Positions 37,569-49,270 of a DNA stretch of 64,000 nucleotides are shown here, piece by piece; the stretch's first letter is position 1; each line of letters opens with the position of its first letter. The stretch spans positions 2,790,001-2,854,000 of the forward strand of contig NZ_CP017641.1 of assembly GCF_001983935.1 (NCBI RefSeq). The letters are read 5' to 3'. The notes below the pieces were generated by a model. It searched no databases, had not been told where the DNA came from, and saw only the letters and a list, made by a program, of their open reading frames with translations. The translations under genes and the position numbers were made by a program. The DNA is from Fuerstiella marisgermanici (GTDB lineage Bacteria > Planctomycetota > Planctomycetia > Planctomycetales > Planctomycetaceae).

Positions 37569-38882
37569 ATGACCGAATTCTTCCCCGATGTCCCGCAAAT
37601 CGCTTACGAAGGCCCCTCCTCGAAGAATCCGCTCGCGTTTCGCCACTACAACCCGGATGAGGTTGTTGATGGCCGCAGCATGAAAGAATGGCTGCGTTTT
37701 AGTGTTTGTTACTGGCATACGTTTCGCTGCAACGGCTCCGATCCGTTTGGAGCTCCCACGCTGGATCGCCCGTGGGACGATGGCTCAGACGCTCTGGACA
37801 ACGCTCTAAAGCGAGTCGACGTTGCGTTCGAATTCATCACCAAACTCGGCGCGCCCTACTACTGTTTTCACGACCGCGATGTCGCTCCGGAAGGCTCCAG
37901 CCTGTCCGAAAGTCATGCGAATCTTGACGCCGTCGCCGCAAAGCTGAAGGAAGCTCAGGACGCAACCGGCGTCAAACTACTATGGGGAACGGCCAACCTG
38001 TTTTCGAACCCTCGATTCATGCACGGAGCCGCCACCAGCCCCAACGCAGACGTGTTCGCCTACGCCGCCGCTCAGGTCAAAAAGGCCATTGAGGTGACTC
38101 ATTCGCTAGGCGGCGAAAACTACGTATTCTGGGGCGGACGCGAAGGTTACATGAACCTGTACAACACAGACATGAAGCGGGAGCTGGATCATTTAGCTCG
38201 CTTCATGCATATGGCTCACGACTACGCGAAAGAGATCGGCTTCACGGGCCAGTTTCTGTTCGAACCCAAGCCGAAGGAGCCGACCAAGCACCAGTACGAC
38301 TTCGATGCGGCCGCGTGCCTAAACTTCATCCGACAGTACGGCCTGTTGGACATTGTTAAACTGAATATCGAAACCAACCACGCCACCTTGGCCGGTCATT
38401 CGATGATGCACGAACTGGAGTACGCTCGTATCCAGAATTCCCTCGGCAGCATCGATGCGAATACCGGCGACATGCTGTTGGGTTGGGACACGGACCAGTT
38501 CCCCACAGACATCTACCTCACATCGCAGGTGATGCTGGTCATCATGGCTCAGGGCGGACTGGCTCCTGGCGGCACAAACTTCGACGCCAAAGTACGCCGC
38601 GAAAGCATCGATCCGGTCGACCTCTTTCACGCTCACATCGGCGGCATGGACACGTTCGCTCGTGGCCTGAAAATTGCGGCCCAAATCCGAGCCGACAATG
38701 CACTTTCCGATTTCGTGAAGGAACGCTACAGCAGCTACGACAGCGGCATCGGACGCCGCATCGAACAGGGCCAGGCGTCCTTCTCGGAACTGGAAACCTA
38801 CATGCTCGAAAAAGGCGAAGCCGCTCCCAACCAAAGCGGCCGCCAGGAACTCCTCGAAAACATCATCAACCAATACATCTAA
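37569..38882 (+). CDS. xylA: Xylose isomerase
   Basis: Class II-length enzyme of 437 residues starting at the ATG at 37569. All key elements are visible: [19 protein letters not shown], the catalytic His in [13 protein letters not shown], the metal ligands in [31 protein letters not shown] and the [13 protein letters not shown] segment. It converts D-xylose to D-xylulose (also D-glucose to D-fructose) with two divalent metal ions. No xylulokinase gene is in the window. A family 1 repeat starts at the base after its TAA stop. Confidence 0.97.
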   Translation: MTEFFPDVPQIAYEGPSSKNPLAFRHYNPDEVVDGRSMKEWLRFSVCYWHTFRCNGSDPFGAPTLDRPWDDGSDALDNALKRVDVAFEFITKLGAPYYCFHDRDVAPEGSSLSESHANLDAVAAKLKEAQDATGVKLLWGTANLFSNPRFMHGAATSPNADVFAYAAAQVKKAIEVTHSLGGENYVFWGGREGYMNLYNTDMKRELDHLARFMHMAHDYAKEIGFTGQFLFEPKPKEPTKHQYDFDAAACLNFIRQYGLLDIVKLNIETNHATLAGHSMMHELEYARIQNSLGSIDANTGDMLLGWDTDQFPTDIYLTSQVMLVIMAQGGLAPGGTNFDAKVRRESIDPVDLFHAHIGGMDTFARGLKIAAQIRADNALSDFVKERYSSYDSGIGRRIEQGQASFSELETYMLEKGEAAPNQSGRQELLENIINQYI

Positions 38883-39098
38883 GGCGGGATGGCCCGCCGG
38901 CCGATTGGCGTGGTGATCGGGTGACGGTGTGTCAGCTGAAGCGCCGGCGGCCGGGATGCAACGGCGGGCGATTGGCGTGGTGAGCGGTTGAGCAGGGCGG
39001 GGGCGGATTCGCCGGCGTCGCTTCCGTTGGTCGCTGGGGGTTCCGGCGCGCGGATGGAATGGTGTGAGGGTGACGATGTGTCGGCTTAAGCGCCGGCG
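38883..39098 (+). repeat. Hairpin repeat (family 1), locus 4: two full copies and a degenerate third
   Basis: Copy 1 begins directly after the xylA stop with GGCGGG-ATGG-CCCGCC (38883-38898) and ends with GCGCCGGCG at 38949. Copy 2 (38951-39017) has a weakened hairpin. A third unit (about 39043-39098) retains only the ends. The rest of the 38883-39195 gap has the terminator of the facing gene and no ORF. Confidence 0.85.
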
Positions 39099-39137
39099 GT
39101 GTTTTTTCTCCGATGGCCCGCGTGCACGATGCAGACG

Positions 39138-39166
39138 AAAAGCCACGGCTGTTGTCAGCCGTGGCT
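39138..39166 (-). terminator. Intrinsic terminator of the PIG-L gene
   Basis: Perfect 11-bp stem AGCCACGGCTG / CAGCCGTGGCT with loop ACAA (minus strand, 39166 to 39141), followed by TTTT on the minus strand. It lies 30 bases beyond the PIG-L stop. Confidence 0.85.
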
Positions 39167-39195
39167 TGCGTAGCGAACGCCTGCGGCCGCGCTGG

Positions 39196-40116
39196 TTACT
39201 CGGTTTCCGCAGGGAAGAATGGAAACAGCTCGCGGATTTCGGCGGTGCTTGGTTGCCGACCGTATTCACAGATCTCGAATGCTTCTGCGTACTTGACGGC
39301 CTGGCCTTTTTCTTCGCCATACCAGCGGACCAGGGCACTGCGAAACTGTTTGGCTTCGTTCCCCTGACGTTTTACCCAACGTTCTTTCAGCCACGCTTCG
39401 CGAAGTTCCGGCTGCGACGCGGGTGGCGATTTCGCCGCCTGTTCTGCAGAGCTTAATGCACCGCCTTCGAACGTTTGCGATTCCAAAGCCGTCAGTGCCT
39501 TTACCTTTTGGTCGAACACGTCGTCCACAGCGACGGCGATGTCTGGTTCGAATGGATACGGCTTTTGAAACCGATCGCTGGAATACAGAAAGACAGGGTT
39601 CTTCTTCAGCGGTTCAACATCCGGACAGAAAAACGGCACGGTTACCATGAAGGCGGCGTCCTGCACCAGCACACCGGTGTAGCGATGGTCGGGATGGTAG
39701 TCCCATGGCCGGTGAGCAATCACGATGTCGGCGTTCCATTGTCGAATCAGGCGAACGATTGTGCGACGATTTTCCAGCGTTGGCAGAAGTTCGCCGTCGT
39801 GAATGTCCAACACCTGCGACGTCACACCCAACCGTTTGGCGACCTCAGCAGATTCCGCCGTCCGCCGTTTGGCCAGCTCACCACCGGCCATTTGCCAGTG
39901 CCCGATGTCTCCGTTGGTGACTGACACCAGCTTCACATGGTGCCCCTGCTTTGCCCACAGCGCGGCGGTTCCGCCCGACTTATATTCAGCGTCGTCGGGG
40001 TGAGCTCCAAAGCAGATAATGCGTAGCTTGCCGTCGTCTTCAGGAATGGCGTCCTGACCGAAAGCTGGCGCGAAGGCGGCAACGAAAATTAACCCGAATA
40101 CAGTGACATATTTCAT
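39196..40116 (-). CDS. Secreted PIG-L/LmbE family deacetylase
   Basis: A 306-residue protein with a signal peptide (VTVFGLIFVAAFAPAFGQ). The zinc-binding motif is HPDD in FGAHPDDAEYKSGG, and the third ligand is the His in the HRPWDYHPDHR loop. Family members hydrolyse N-acetylglucosamine-type or other N-acyl groups. The signal peptide points to an extracytoplasmic glycan substrate rather than a cytoplasmic thiol pathway. The gene is 224 bp downstream of the BshC-like gene, with a family 1 repeat between them. A second PIG-L domain occurs in the NagB fusion at 49 kb. Confidence 0.88.
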   Translation of the reverse strand: MKYVTVFGLIFVAAFAPAFGQDAIPEDDGKLRIICFGAHPDDAEYKSGGTAALWAKQGHHVKLVSVTNGDIGHWQMAGGELAKRRTAESAEVAKRLGVTSQVLDIHDGELLPTLENRRTIVRLIRQWNADIVIAHRPWDYHPDHRYTGVLVQDAAFMVTVPFFCPDVEPLKKNPVFLYSSDRFQKPYPFEPDIAVAVDDVFDQKVKALTALESQTFEGGALSSAEQAAKSPPASQPELREAWLKERWVKRQGNEAKQFRSALVRWYGEEKGQAVKYAEAFEICEYGRQPSTAEIRELFPFFPAETE

Positions 40117-40283
40117 TTTGGCATTTCCCCTGAAGAGTTATTGCGAACACCACAAACTTAGGGCATTTTCAGCAGCCCTGCAATCAATTCGAAACGTTTC
40201 GATTCGTGAAAGATCGCCCCACGCACCGACACCGCCCACAGATCAACGCCGCTACACACTGCCCCATCTACTAACGCAACCAA

Positions 40284-40349
40284 CGCCGGCGCTTCAGCCC
40301 CAAACCGTCACCCGCCCCCCACGCCAACCGCCCGCCGGGGCTACCCGGC
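40284..40349 (-). repeat. Hairpin repeat (family 1), locus 5, containing a stop codon
   Basis: On the minus strand the hairpin GCCGGG-TAGC-CCCGGC (40349 to 40334) carries the TAG stop of the BshC-like gene in its loop. The core GGGCGGTTGGCGTGG follows, then the GCGCCGGCG end. Confidence 0.87.
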
Positions 40350-41888
40350 AAAGAAAAACGGGTAAGTGCGACAGTTGACGGCGTCGCGATGTTCCGGAGT
40401 GAACGCTGCGAGTTGCTGCAGTTGAGGTTCGAATTCGGCGGTGACGGCTTCCTTGATTTCATTCGTCAGCTGCTGAATCTGCTTGCCGATTTCCCTGGCC
40501 GAGTCGCCTCGGTCATGAACCGACTGCATCTGATCGATGGCCGCTTGCTTCTGCTGAAGCAGCTTCTGCAATTGCGCCTCAAGTGATTCGCTAAACACTC
40601 CCGTACCGAACTGTCGCTGCGGATTGAACTGGAGTTCTCGCAGAGACGCCTTGATACCGTCCAGCCGCTGCAGCACCTTGCGTTGATCGGTAAACAGAAA
40701 TCGCGATGCGCTGGCGATGGTGAACGGCGGTGGTTCGACGTTCCACCAGGAACGGATGAATTCGTCTGTGAACCGGTCATAGCGTCCGCCACCGGTTCCA
40801 TGAACGAACAAATCTGAAAACAAGAGCCGCAGAAACGCCGTAATCAGCGCTCCTCGCGGAACGATCTGAATGTTCTGCAGCAGCATGGGTTCCAGAGCTT
40901 CGGCCGTTATGTTGCCGGTGAACGTGTCGACTGTTCCGCCGTTGGCCAACAGTTTGGTTTCGTTGCCGTTGAGTTCCGCTTCGAGAACGTGACGTTGTTG
41001 CGTGTTATGACTGATTAACCAGAAGGGAAGTTCGCACGTGTCGTCTTCAACCTTCAGGTTCGGGAACGGATTGGCCGTGTTGCGAATATTGTGTTCATCA
41101 CGAAACACGTCCAATGCCGAATTGTAAGCTTTGGCAAATCGGATCGGCTGTTTCAGAATATCGGCCGTCAGCGTCAGCACTTCTGGAAACGACGCGATTG
41201 CTGACAGCGGAAGTTCCAACAGCCGGCTGCCAACTCCGTTTTGCCAGCGAGTGATCAAATTCGCTTCCATCGCGGTCGCTCGCACAGCCGCCAGATTTGC
41301 GTACGCCGTGAAGACCGCGTTGGTTCCGTTCGCCGCCGCGTCCAGAGACTGGCCACGCAACTGATCGTTCAGGTGTTGACCAAGTTGCTTTAGTTCAGAC
41401 ACATCGCGAAGGCGACTGTGACCGTACAACGTTGTCGAAGTTGCCACGGTCTCAATTGCCAAAGCGGTCGCCGACGCGCCATCTTCTGTCGGGCTTAGCT
41501 GCGGATAGCTGAACTGCCCGGCGTCACCCACATCCGTATCGATAACAACCGCAACGCCGATTGCCTTGTTGTCGGCGGCAAACTGTTGAGTCGTTTCGTA
41601 CTTGAACGTCAGCCCCGAATGAAAAATGGCGGGCTGATGCCCCGTCATCACGATGGGCTGATTTTCGGGAACGCCAGTCAACAGACCAGCCGTGTTGGCT
41701 GGGATATCGGCATCGTCGGCGACCCCGTGCAGGCGCAGGACGAACTGTTCGGCAGACTGAACAAGGCGCGTTCTTGCTGAGTTCCGAAGTTCAGTCAGTC
41801 GGCCATTGTCGAACGAACTGAGGTGCAAATAGTCGGCCCAGTCGCTGAACGGCGGCTGAACTCGGAGGTCGGTATATTCTGAATTCAC
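40341..41888 (-). CDS. BshC-like conserved planctomycete protein
   Basis: A 515-residue cytoplasmic protein, starting at a GTG (41888) with no obvious ribosome site, 15 bp after the sulfatase stop. The layout resembles BshC, the cysteine-adding enzyme of bacillithiol synthesis. An N-terminal QPIVMTGHQPAIFHSGLTFKYE segment sits where BshC has GGQQAGLLTGP. A middle VPRGALITAFLRLLFSDLFVHGTGGGRYD segment sits where BshC has its RPL..EF...I.GPGE motif. A C-terminal coiled-coil (about 400-490) is also shared. Identity is low by eye, so the call is weak; a planctomycete-specific enzyme of unknown reaction is equally likely. Its stop codon lies in a repeat hairpin. Confidence 0.45.
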   Translation of the reverse strand: MNSEYTDLRVQPPFSDWADYLHLSSFDNGRLTELRNSARTRLVQSAEQFVLRLHGVADDADIPANTAGLLTGVPENQPIVMTGHQPAIFHSGLTFKYETTQQFAADNKAIGVAVVIDTDVGDAGQFSYPQLSPTEDGASATALAIETVATSTTLYGHSRLRDVSELKQLGQHLNDQLRGQSLDAAANGTNAVFTAYANLAAVRATAMEANLITRWQNGVGSRLLELPLSAIASFPEVLTLTADILKQPIRFAKAYNSALDVFRDEHNIRNTANPFPNLKVEDDTCELPFWLISHNTQQRHVLEAELNGNETKLLANGGTVDTFTGNITAEALEPMLLQNIQIVPRGALITAFLRLLFSDLFVHGTGGGRYDRFTDEFIRSWWNVEPPPFTIASASRFLFTDQRKVLQRLDGIKASLRELQFNPQRQFGTGVFSESLEAQLQKLLQQKQAAIDQMQSVHDRGDSAREIGKQIQQLTNEIKEAVTAEFEPQLQQLAAFTPEHRDAVNCRTYPFFFAG

Positions 41889-41903
41889 AACGATTGATTT
41901 GTG

Positions 41904-43406
<1,503 letters not shown>

Positions 43407-43843
43407 CAGAGGAAACTCCCGTTGCTAGACAGCTCGGTCGTTGAGCGGTGCGTGATTGTTGCCAGTCTGCGGTTTGGTGTCCATCATCAGCCCTGCAGTT
43501 GCCGAACCGAGGATAACCTTCTGCAGACACCACGTACCATGCTCGTTCATCTTCGTCGGCAAACAGCTTCTCGATGCCAGCGCTTCAGCTTTCATTGGGT
43601 GTACTGTCAGCTTCGTCAATCGCTCGCTGGTGTGCACCGGTGCGCGCTGGGTCAATGGGAAAGCAGGAATGACAAATCGTTGCAAGGGAAGGTCGGCACG
43701 TTCCGTACATGCGACAAAAAATTGATGGCTCTTCAAAAGGAACCGGAAACTGACTGTCCACGAGGCGTCAGGTACGTTAAATAATCGCCGCTTCCTCAAA
43801 ATTGCCCACCCCAATGTAGTAAAGAAAACTAAGGAATCAGGAG
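43407..43843. other. Divergent gap, sulfatase / membrane pyrophosphatase
   Basis: A 437-bp gap holding both promoters. Apart from an AAGGA-type ribosome site before the pyrophosphatase start, nothing recognisable was found. Confidence 0.5.
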
Positions 43844-46024
43844 ATGTCCGGCGTCGCGATGTGCGTTCCGTTGATTGGAGCCATTGGTCTTGCGTTTAGC
43901 GTGTATCGATATTGGTGGGTGGCCAGGCAGGACCCTGGCACTCCTCAGATGCAGCAGATTGCGGCCAAGATCCGAAAAGGTGCGATGGCCTTTTTGAAGG
44001 CGGAATACACCGTACTGCTGGTGTTTCTGATCATTGTCGGCGGACTGCTGTACATGTCGGGTGGTCGAGCCGAATCGTCGCCGTTGATTGCATTATCGTT
44101 TGGCGTCGGAGCCGTCTTTTCCGGACTGGCCGGTTTTCTGGGAATGCGAGTGGCCACGCTGGCCAACGTTCGCACCGCCAACGCGGCTCGCAACGGCCTG
44201 GGACCAGCCCTGAAGCTGGCATTCAGCGGCGGCAGTGTGATGGGTTTATCCGTCGTAGGTCTTGGCGTGGTCGGACTGGGAAGCCTGTTCCTGTATTATG
44301 GCAACCACTTCGGGACAACCGGTGACGATCTTGCTCGCACGATTAACGTGCTGACCGGATTCTCTTTCGGTGCGTCTTCGGTGGCATTGTTCGCTCGACT
44401 GGGCGGCGGCATTTATACGAAGGCGGCGGATGTTGGAGCCGACCTTGTGGGCAAAGTGGAAGCCGGAATTCCTGAAGACCATCCGCTGAACCCCGCGACG
44501 ATTGCTGACAACGTCGGCGATAACGTGGGCGATGTTGCCGGCATGGGGGCCGACCTGTTTGAAAGTTATGTCGGTTCGATTATCGGAGCGATGGTGCTGG
44601 GTGCCGCGTTCCTGCTGGCCGAAACTCCTGTCGCAGAATTCGCCGACCGTCTTGGTGGGCTTGCTCCCGTGTTGCTGCCGCTGTTGCTGGCGGCGGCCGG
44701 TGTCCTGGCATCGGTGATTGGCACGTTCTTTGTGAATGGAGACGAAAAGTCGAGTCCTCAGAAGGCACTGAACCGAGGCGAACTCGTTGCCGCAGGAATC
44801 ATGATCGCCGCGAGCCTCGGAATTATCCTGACCGTGCTGCCACCGGCGTGGACGTTTGACGAAGTGGAATACAGCCGCATGGGCGTTTTCTGGGCCACCA
44901 TCATTGGCCTGGGTTGTGGCCTGGCGATTGGAATCATCACAGAATATTACACCGGCTGCGGCAAAAAGCCGGTGCGTGAAATTGCTGAACAGTCAGTGAC
45001 GGGTGCGGCCACGAATATCATATCCGGGTTGGGAGTCGGCATGATGTCGACCGCGATCCCGATCATTCTGATTGCCGCCGCGATCATCGGTGCTCATGAA
45101 GTCGCGGGCCTGTACGGCATCGCCATTGCCGCCGTGGGAATGCTGTCGAACACCGGAATTCAACTGGCCGTCGATGCTTATGGACCAATCGCCGACAACG
45201 CTGGCGGCATTGCAGAAATGACGGGCCTGCCTCCCGAAGTTCGCGAACGCACAGACGAACTCGATGCTGTCGGAAACACGACGGCCGCTATCGGCAAAGG
45301 CTTCGCCATCGGTTCCGCTGCACTCACCGCACTGGCGCTGTTTGCAGCTTACATGGCCACGGCGAAGATCGAGGACATCAACATCGCTCAGCCACTCGTC
45401 ATGGCGGGGCTGTTGTTAGGAGCGATGTTGCCGTTTCTGTTTTCCGCACTCGCCATGCAGGCGGTGGGCCGAGCAGCTCAGAAAATGATTACGGAAGTGC
45501 GTCGCCAGTTTGCTGACATTCCCGAACTAAAAGTCGCTTTGGAAGTCTGCCGCCGCAACGAAGGCACTGAAGCTCACACGTGGTCGGAACAGGATCAGCG
45601 GACGATGGACGATGCGATCGAAAAAGTCGAATGCGACAAATGCGTCGCAATCTCTACACGAGCGTCGCTGCGGGAAATGGTGCTGCCCGGTATGCTCGCA
45701 ATTGTGGCCCCGATCCTGACGGGTTTCACCGGCGGTCCTGAAATGCTGGGCGGATTATTGGCAGGAGTCACCGTCAGTGGCGTACTACTGGCCATCTTCC
45801 AGTCAAACGCCGGTGGTGCGTGGGACAACGCCAAAAAGATGATTGAAAGCGGCGTTGTCGTTGATGGCGTGACCTATGGCAAGGGCAGTGATGCTCATGC
45901 AGCGTCCGTTGTCGGTGACACTGTTGGCGATCCGTTTAAAGACACGTCCGGCCCGGCTCTTAACATTCTGTTAAAGCTCGTTTCCGTGACGGCACTTGTC
46001 ATCGCGCCTTGGTTGGTTGCATAA
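43844..46024 (+). CDS. hppA: Membrane-bound ion-pumping pyrophosphatase, K+-dependent type
   Basis: A 726-residue polytopic protein (about 15-16 helices). The pyrophosphate site motifs are [20 protein letters not shown] (about 192-212) and [20 protein letters not shown], plus DNAGGIAEM and the C-terminal [18 protein letters not shown]. In the segment after VGNTT (about 475-481) the residue is Ala followed by Ala ([10 protein letters not shown]), where K+-independent H+-PPases have Lys and Thr. It therefore belongs to the K+-dependent class, which includes Na+-pumping and H+-pumping members. The pumped ion cannot be fixed by eye. It recycles PPi energy into an ion gradient. Confidence 0.95.
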   Translation: MSGVAMCVPLIGAIGLAFSVYRYWWVARQDPGTPQMQQIAAKIRKGAMAFLKAEYTVLLVFLIIVGGLLYMSGGRAESSPLIALSFGVGAVFSGLAGFLGMRVATLANVRTANAARNGLGPALKLAFSGGSVMGLSVVGLGVVGLGSLFLYYGNHFGTTGDDLARTINVLTGFSFGASSVALFARLGGGIYTKAADVGADLVGKVEAGIPEDHPLNPATIADNVGDNVGDVAGMGADLFESYVGSIIGAMVLGAAFLLAETPVAEFADRLGGLAPVLLPLLLAAAGVLASVIGTFFVNGDEKSSPQKALNRGELVAAGIMIAASLGIILTVLPPAWTFDEVEYSRMGVFWATIIGLGCGLAIGIITEYYTGCGKKPVREIAEQSVTGAATNIISGLGVGMMSTAIPIILIAAAIIGAHEVAGLYGIAIAAVGMLSNTGIQLAVDAYGPIADNAGGIAEMTGLPPEVRERTDELDAVGNTTAAIGKGFAIGSAALTALALFAAYMATAKIEDINIAQPLVMAGLLLGAMLPFLFSALAMQAVGRAAQKMITEVRRQFADIPELKVALEVCRRNEGTEAHTWSEQDQRTMDDAIEKVECDKCVAISTRASLREMVLPGMLAIVAPILTGFTGGPEMLGGLLAGVTVSGVLLAIFQSNAGGAWDNAKKMIESGVVVDGVTYGKGSDAHAASVVGDTVGDPFKDTSGPALNILLKLVSVTALVIAPWLVA

Positions 46025-46053
46025 TTGCTGCAAACAATTTGTTGCTAAGACTG

Positions 46054-46086
46054 AAGCCGGACTTTCAATAAGTCCGGCTTTTTTTA
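46054..46086 (+). terminator. Intrinsic terminator of hppA
   Basis: Perfect 11-bp stem AAGCCGGACTT (46054-46064) / AAGTCCGGCTT (46070-46080), loop TCAAT, followed by TTTTT. It lies between hppA and the convergent cardiolipin synthase gene. Confidence 0.95.
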
Positions 46087-46180
46087 TGCCGACGACGGTC
46101 GTGTTTTCCTGCGCAGTTGCGAGTAACTGCGGCTCGCTTCTCATCGCGGTTCATGGTCCGCTGATTGCGTAAAAAGCGGT

Positions 46181-47731
46181 CTATAGAATCGGACCGATCG
46201 TCACCACGACGTTGTTCAAAATGCGGCGCGAGTATGACCAGGAATGAACGTGCTCCATCGTCACCGGATCGGATTGTGAGATGTATTCTCGCTGCCGATC
46301 GATAATCGCTGCAGTAATAGCGTCATCGCGCAGCAGTATGTCGTTTTCGTAGTTCAGATCGAAGCTGCGCAGATCAAGGTTCGTCGATCCGACCAGCGAC
46401 AACGCACCGTCGATGGTGAGCGTCTTGGCATGCAACACGCCGCCGCGGAATTCAAAGATCTTCACGCCGTGGTCCAGCAACTGCCGGTAGTGACTGTGGC
46501 TGGCAGCCGCCACAATCCACGAATCATTCCGTTGAGGAAGGATCAACGTCACGTCGACGCCTCGGATCGCAGCCGCACACAGTGCATCCAACACAGTGGT
46601 GTTTGGCACAAAATACGGCGTGGAAATGATGACTTCGTTGTTCGCCAACGTTAAGAGTGTGGCGAACAACTGCGGCGTCGCGCCACGACGTTCAGTTGGT
46701 CCATCCGCGAAGATCTGCGCCGGAAAACCACCTTCGAATTTGTCGGCCTTCATCTGGAACGAGGCGGGGATTTCGTCGCCGCTGTTCAGCAGCCAGTCTG
46801 AAGCGAACAGAAGTTGGCATTGAGCCACAACGGGGCCTTCAAACCGCAGCATGATGTCGACCCACGGCGCGAACTTTGCTTTCACACGAAATTCCGGATC
46901 CGCGCAGTTCTGGCTGCCGCACCACGTGATGCGGCTGTCGATGACCGTAATCTTACGGTGATTTCGCAGGTCGATACGGCTGAACAGGATCGTGTCCACA
47001 ACCCAGCGCAGCGGCAGAGCGACTCGCAGATTCACGCCCGCGTCGCGCATGTCATGCCACAATGTCGACCGAACAAATCGGTTGGAACCCAGCCCGTCTG
47101 CCATTGCGTGAACGGTCACCCCGCGTTTGGCTGCGCGGATCAGCGCCTTGGCCACGTTCGTTCCCGTGTTGTCATCCAGCCAGATGTAGTACAGCACCTG
47201 AACGCAGTCGGTCGCGTTGTCGATATCTTCGATTAGACGCGACCGAGCCGTCGCTGCATCCGGAAGCAGTTCTGCGCGGTTGCCAATCGTGGTTTCGAAG
47301 CCGTCGACCGAAGCCGCTCGAAACGCAGTATGAAACTCGCGTTCAACATGCTGCGCGAGGTTTCGGTCGCAGCTTCCCATCGCCGCGCCTGCGATCTCGT
47401 GAAGCTTTTCGAAAATCCTGTTGTGCTGCTGATGGACGGTTCGCCCGAGGCTGATTTCGCCAAACAACAGATAGAGGAACACGCCCAGATAGGGAGCAAA
47501 CAACATGACCAGAAACCACGCCAGCCGGGATTCCGCAGACAAGTCGTCTCGCAGCAAGATGCGAGTGGAAAACACGATCACGACAAGGCCGTGAGCGATT
47601 GCGAAACCCTGAATCAACACGTGGGCGTGGTTCCTTGTTCGGGCCGGCGTAACGCCGCCTGGCGTTTCATGAATCAGCTTCAGCGGCGCACAATCGCGAC
47701 GTGGCAGCGACCACCAATCCGGTTCACGCAT
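46181..47731 (-). CDS. cls: Cardiolipin synthase (phospholipase D type)
   Basis: A 516-residue protein. Two N-terminal membrane helices (about 40-65 and 75-100) are followed by two PLD domains with the HKD motifs: NHRKITVIDSRITWCGSQN (first, about 265) and HAKTLTIDGALSLVGSTN (second, about 430). It joins two phosphatidylglycerol molecules into cardiolipin and glycerol. The ATG at 47731 gives about 40 extra residues before the first helix. The DUF488 gene is 59 bp upstream on the same strand, so both may be co-transcribed. Confidence 0.92.
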   Translation of the reverse strand: MREPDWWSLPRRDCAPLKLIHETPGGVTPARTRNHAHVLIQGFAIAHGLVVIVFSTRILLRDDLSAESRLAWFLVMLFAPYLGVFLYLLFGEISLGRTVHQQHNRIFEKLHEIAGAAMGSCDRNLAQHVEREFHTAFRAASVDGFETTIGNRAELLPDAATARSRLIEDIDNATDCVQVLYYIWLDDNTGTNVAKALIRAAKRGVTVHAMADGLGSNRFVRSTLWHDMRDAGVNLRVALPLRWVVDTILFSRIDLRNHRKITVIDSRITWCGSQNCADPEFRVKAKFAPWVDIMLRFEGPVVAQCQLLFASDWLLNSGDEIPASFQMKADKFEGGFPAQIFADGPTERRGATPQLFATLLTLANNEVIISTPYFVPNTTVLDALCAAAIRGVDVTLILPQRNDSWIVAAASHSHYRQLLDHGVKIFEFRGGVLHAKTLTIDGALSLVGSTNLDLRSFDLNYENDILLRDDAITAAIIDRQREYISQSDPVTMEHVHSWSYSRRILNNVVVTIGPIL

Positions 47732-47790
47732 CGAAGTCTAATTGGACCGCACGACTTCAGGAAGCCGCGCGAATGCCAACAGTCGCGCAG

Positions 47791-48174
47791 TCATGCATTT
47801 CGACGACTGGTCGTGTTCTGCTCGATCCATTGCTTCAGAGCGACGGCCTGATTGTGTTGTTCGTCCTTCGCGCCGTACAGCAGCAGTATTACTTTGCCTC
47901 CGGACGCTTCCAGCAGTTCGGCGACTTCGTTTTCGCGCCCGTCCAGTTCTTCGAAGTAGCGTTTGCGGAATTCGTCCCAGCGTTCGGAATCGTGGTTGAA
48001 CCATTTCCGCAGTTCGGTGCTGGGGGCCAGATCCTTCTTCCAGACATCGATTTTAAGCTCTTCCTTCTTCACACCTCGCGGCCAGATACGATCGATCAGA
48101 ACTCGGTATTGCCCGGCAGGTGCGGAAGCGTCATAAGCGCGAGCCAGTTCGATCTTTGTTTTCTGTCTAGACAC
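47791..48174 (-). CDS. DUF488 family protein (YeaO-like)
   Basis: A 127-residue small cytoplasmic protein with the family pattern RVLIDRIWPRGVKKEELKIDVWKKDLAPSTELRKWF near the N-terminus and VILLLYGAKDEQHNQAVALK near the end. The biochemical function is unknown. It lies between the STAS gene (140-bp gap) and cls on the same strand. Confidence 0.85.
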   Translation of the reverse strand: MSRQKTKIELARAYDASAPAGQYRVLIDRIWPRGVKKEELKIDVWKKDLAPSTELRKWFNHDSERWDEFRKRYFEELDGRENEVAELLEASGGKVILLLYGAKDEQHNQAVALKQWIEQNTTSRRNA

Positions 48175-48314
48175 GGTCGCATTCCTTTGGCAGTGAAGGA
48201 CACACGACAGAATTATGCAAACGGCACGCCTGAACGGAAAGCTGAAGCCCGAGTCATGAACGAACAGAAACAGACAGACAGACAGCTTCCTGTCGAAGTA
48301 AATCCAACCATCGG

Positions 48315-48716
48315 TCAGTCGGCCGACTCGGCGCGAGCATGCAACGATTCGATCGCTTCGGCTCGCGTTTTGAAAGGCACCCAGAAGAAGTCGGTGCGAG
48401 CGTTTTCCAGCAGCATCAGACTCTTCATCATCTGACTCATGTTGTCGCTAAGACAGCACAGCACGGCTTCGCCGCCGCCCTGGCGAGCTTTCTTGGCCAG
48501 ACGAATCAGCATGCCTACGAAAGTGGATCCGAAGTATTCCAGCTTGCTGAAATCGATTAACAGATGAGTCACGTCGTCGCCGTTGAGCATGCGATACGTG
48601 TCGTTGTAGGCGTTGCGAATGTCGGCGTCGCGGAATTCCATCAGGCTTCCGGCCGGTTCTACAACCAGAATGTTGTCAACGTGATTGAATTCAAACACCG
48701 GTCGATCTTGGGACAT
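48315..48716 (-). CDS. STAS-domain protein (anti-sigma antagonist-like)
   Basis: A 133-residue protein from the ATG at 48716; a GTG codon directly precedes it. A single STAS domain carries the helix-alpha1 loop DFSKLEYFGSTFVGML, where the Ser in GSTF is in the usual phosphorylation position. Such proteins act in partner-switching with serine kinase and anti-sigma proteins, but no such partner is next to it. It could also serve as a stand-alone scaffold. The gene is divergent from nagB. Confidence 0.83.
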   Translation of the reverse strand: MSQDRPVFEFNHVDNILVVEPAGSLMEFRDADIRNAYNDTYRMLNGDDVTHLLIDFSKLEYFGSTFVGMLIRLAKKARQGGGEAVLCCLSDNMSQMMKSLMLLENARTDFFWVPFKTRAEAIESLHARAESAD

Positions 48717-49270
48717 CACTTCAGGGCTTCAACAAGGTCTGGAATTATGCGTTCTATGGGCCACGCCCGCGAAGGTCGGGTGACCACGTTATTCACCCGG
48801 CAGCGGGATCACAACCATACAACAATCGATGTTTATTGGCGATGGCCGCCAAAGCCAGACTGGACGCAGCAGATTTTTCTTAACCGGCCTGGACGGGTTG
48901 CACGGGCAGACGTGATTTCAACGGGTGAGAGCAGAACAGCAGCATAAATGCAGAAACGTGGTCTCCGCATTTTCGGTGTGCTTTTGTTCAACGGCTTCGA
49001 ATTCACGATGTTTCTGGCCAGCGATGCGAAACCTAACAGCACCACGTCCCCCAGTTACGGAAATCCGGCTCGTCGACAGGGTTAGACGGGGCATTCGATC
49101 GAAACGCCCACGGGATTCGATAGAATCCCGTCCCAACGTCTGTCGCATTGCAACGCTACAAACAGCTCGGCGCGCCCAGTCGGCGGCGACCGACGTTCGC
49201 CCTCTTTTTTCTTCACTAACTTTACTAAACACTGACGGCCACTCACACGCCGATACTACAAGGCTCATCC
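48717..49270. other. Divergent gap, STAS / nagB, with palindromes
   Basis: A 554-bp gap. Within it are the palindrome TTCGATCGAA (49094-49103) and a perfect 9-bp hairpin ACGGGATTC-GATA-GAATCCCGT (49110-49131), both about 140-180 bases before the NagB fusion start. They are candidate operators or RNA elements for that gene. No ORF of interest was seen. Confidence 0.55.

Noticed and set aside
39196-40116. PIG-L protein as BshB of bacillithiol synthesis
   Set aside because: It has an N-terminal signal peptide and so acts outside the cytoplasm, and the BshC relation of its neighbour is weak.
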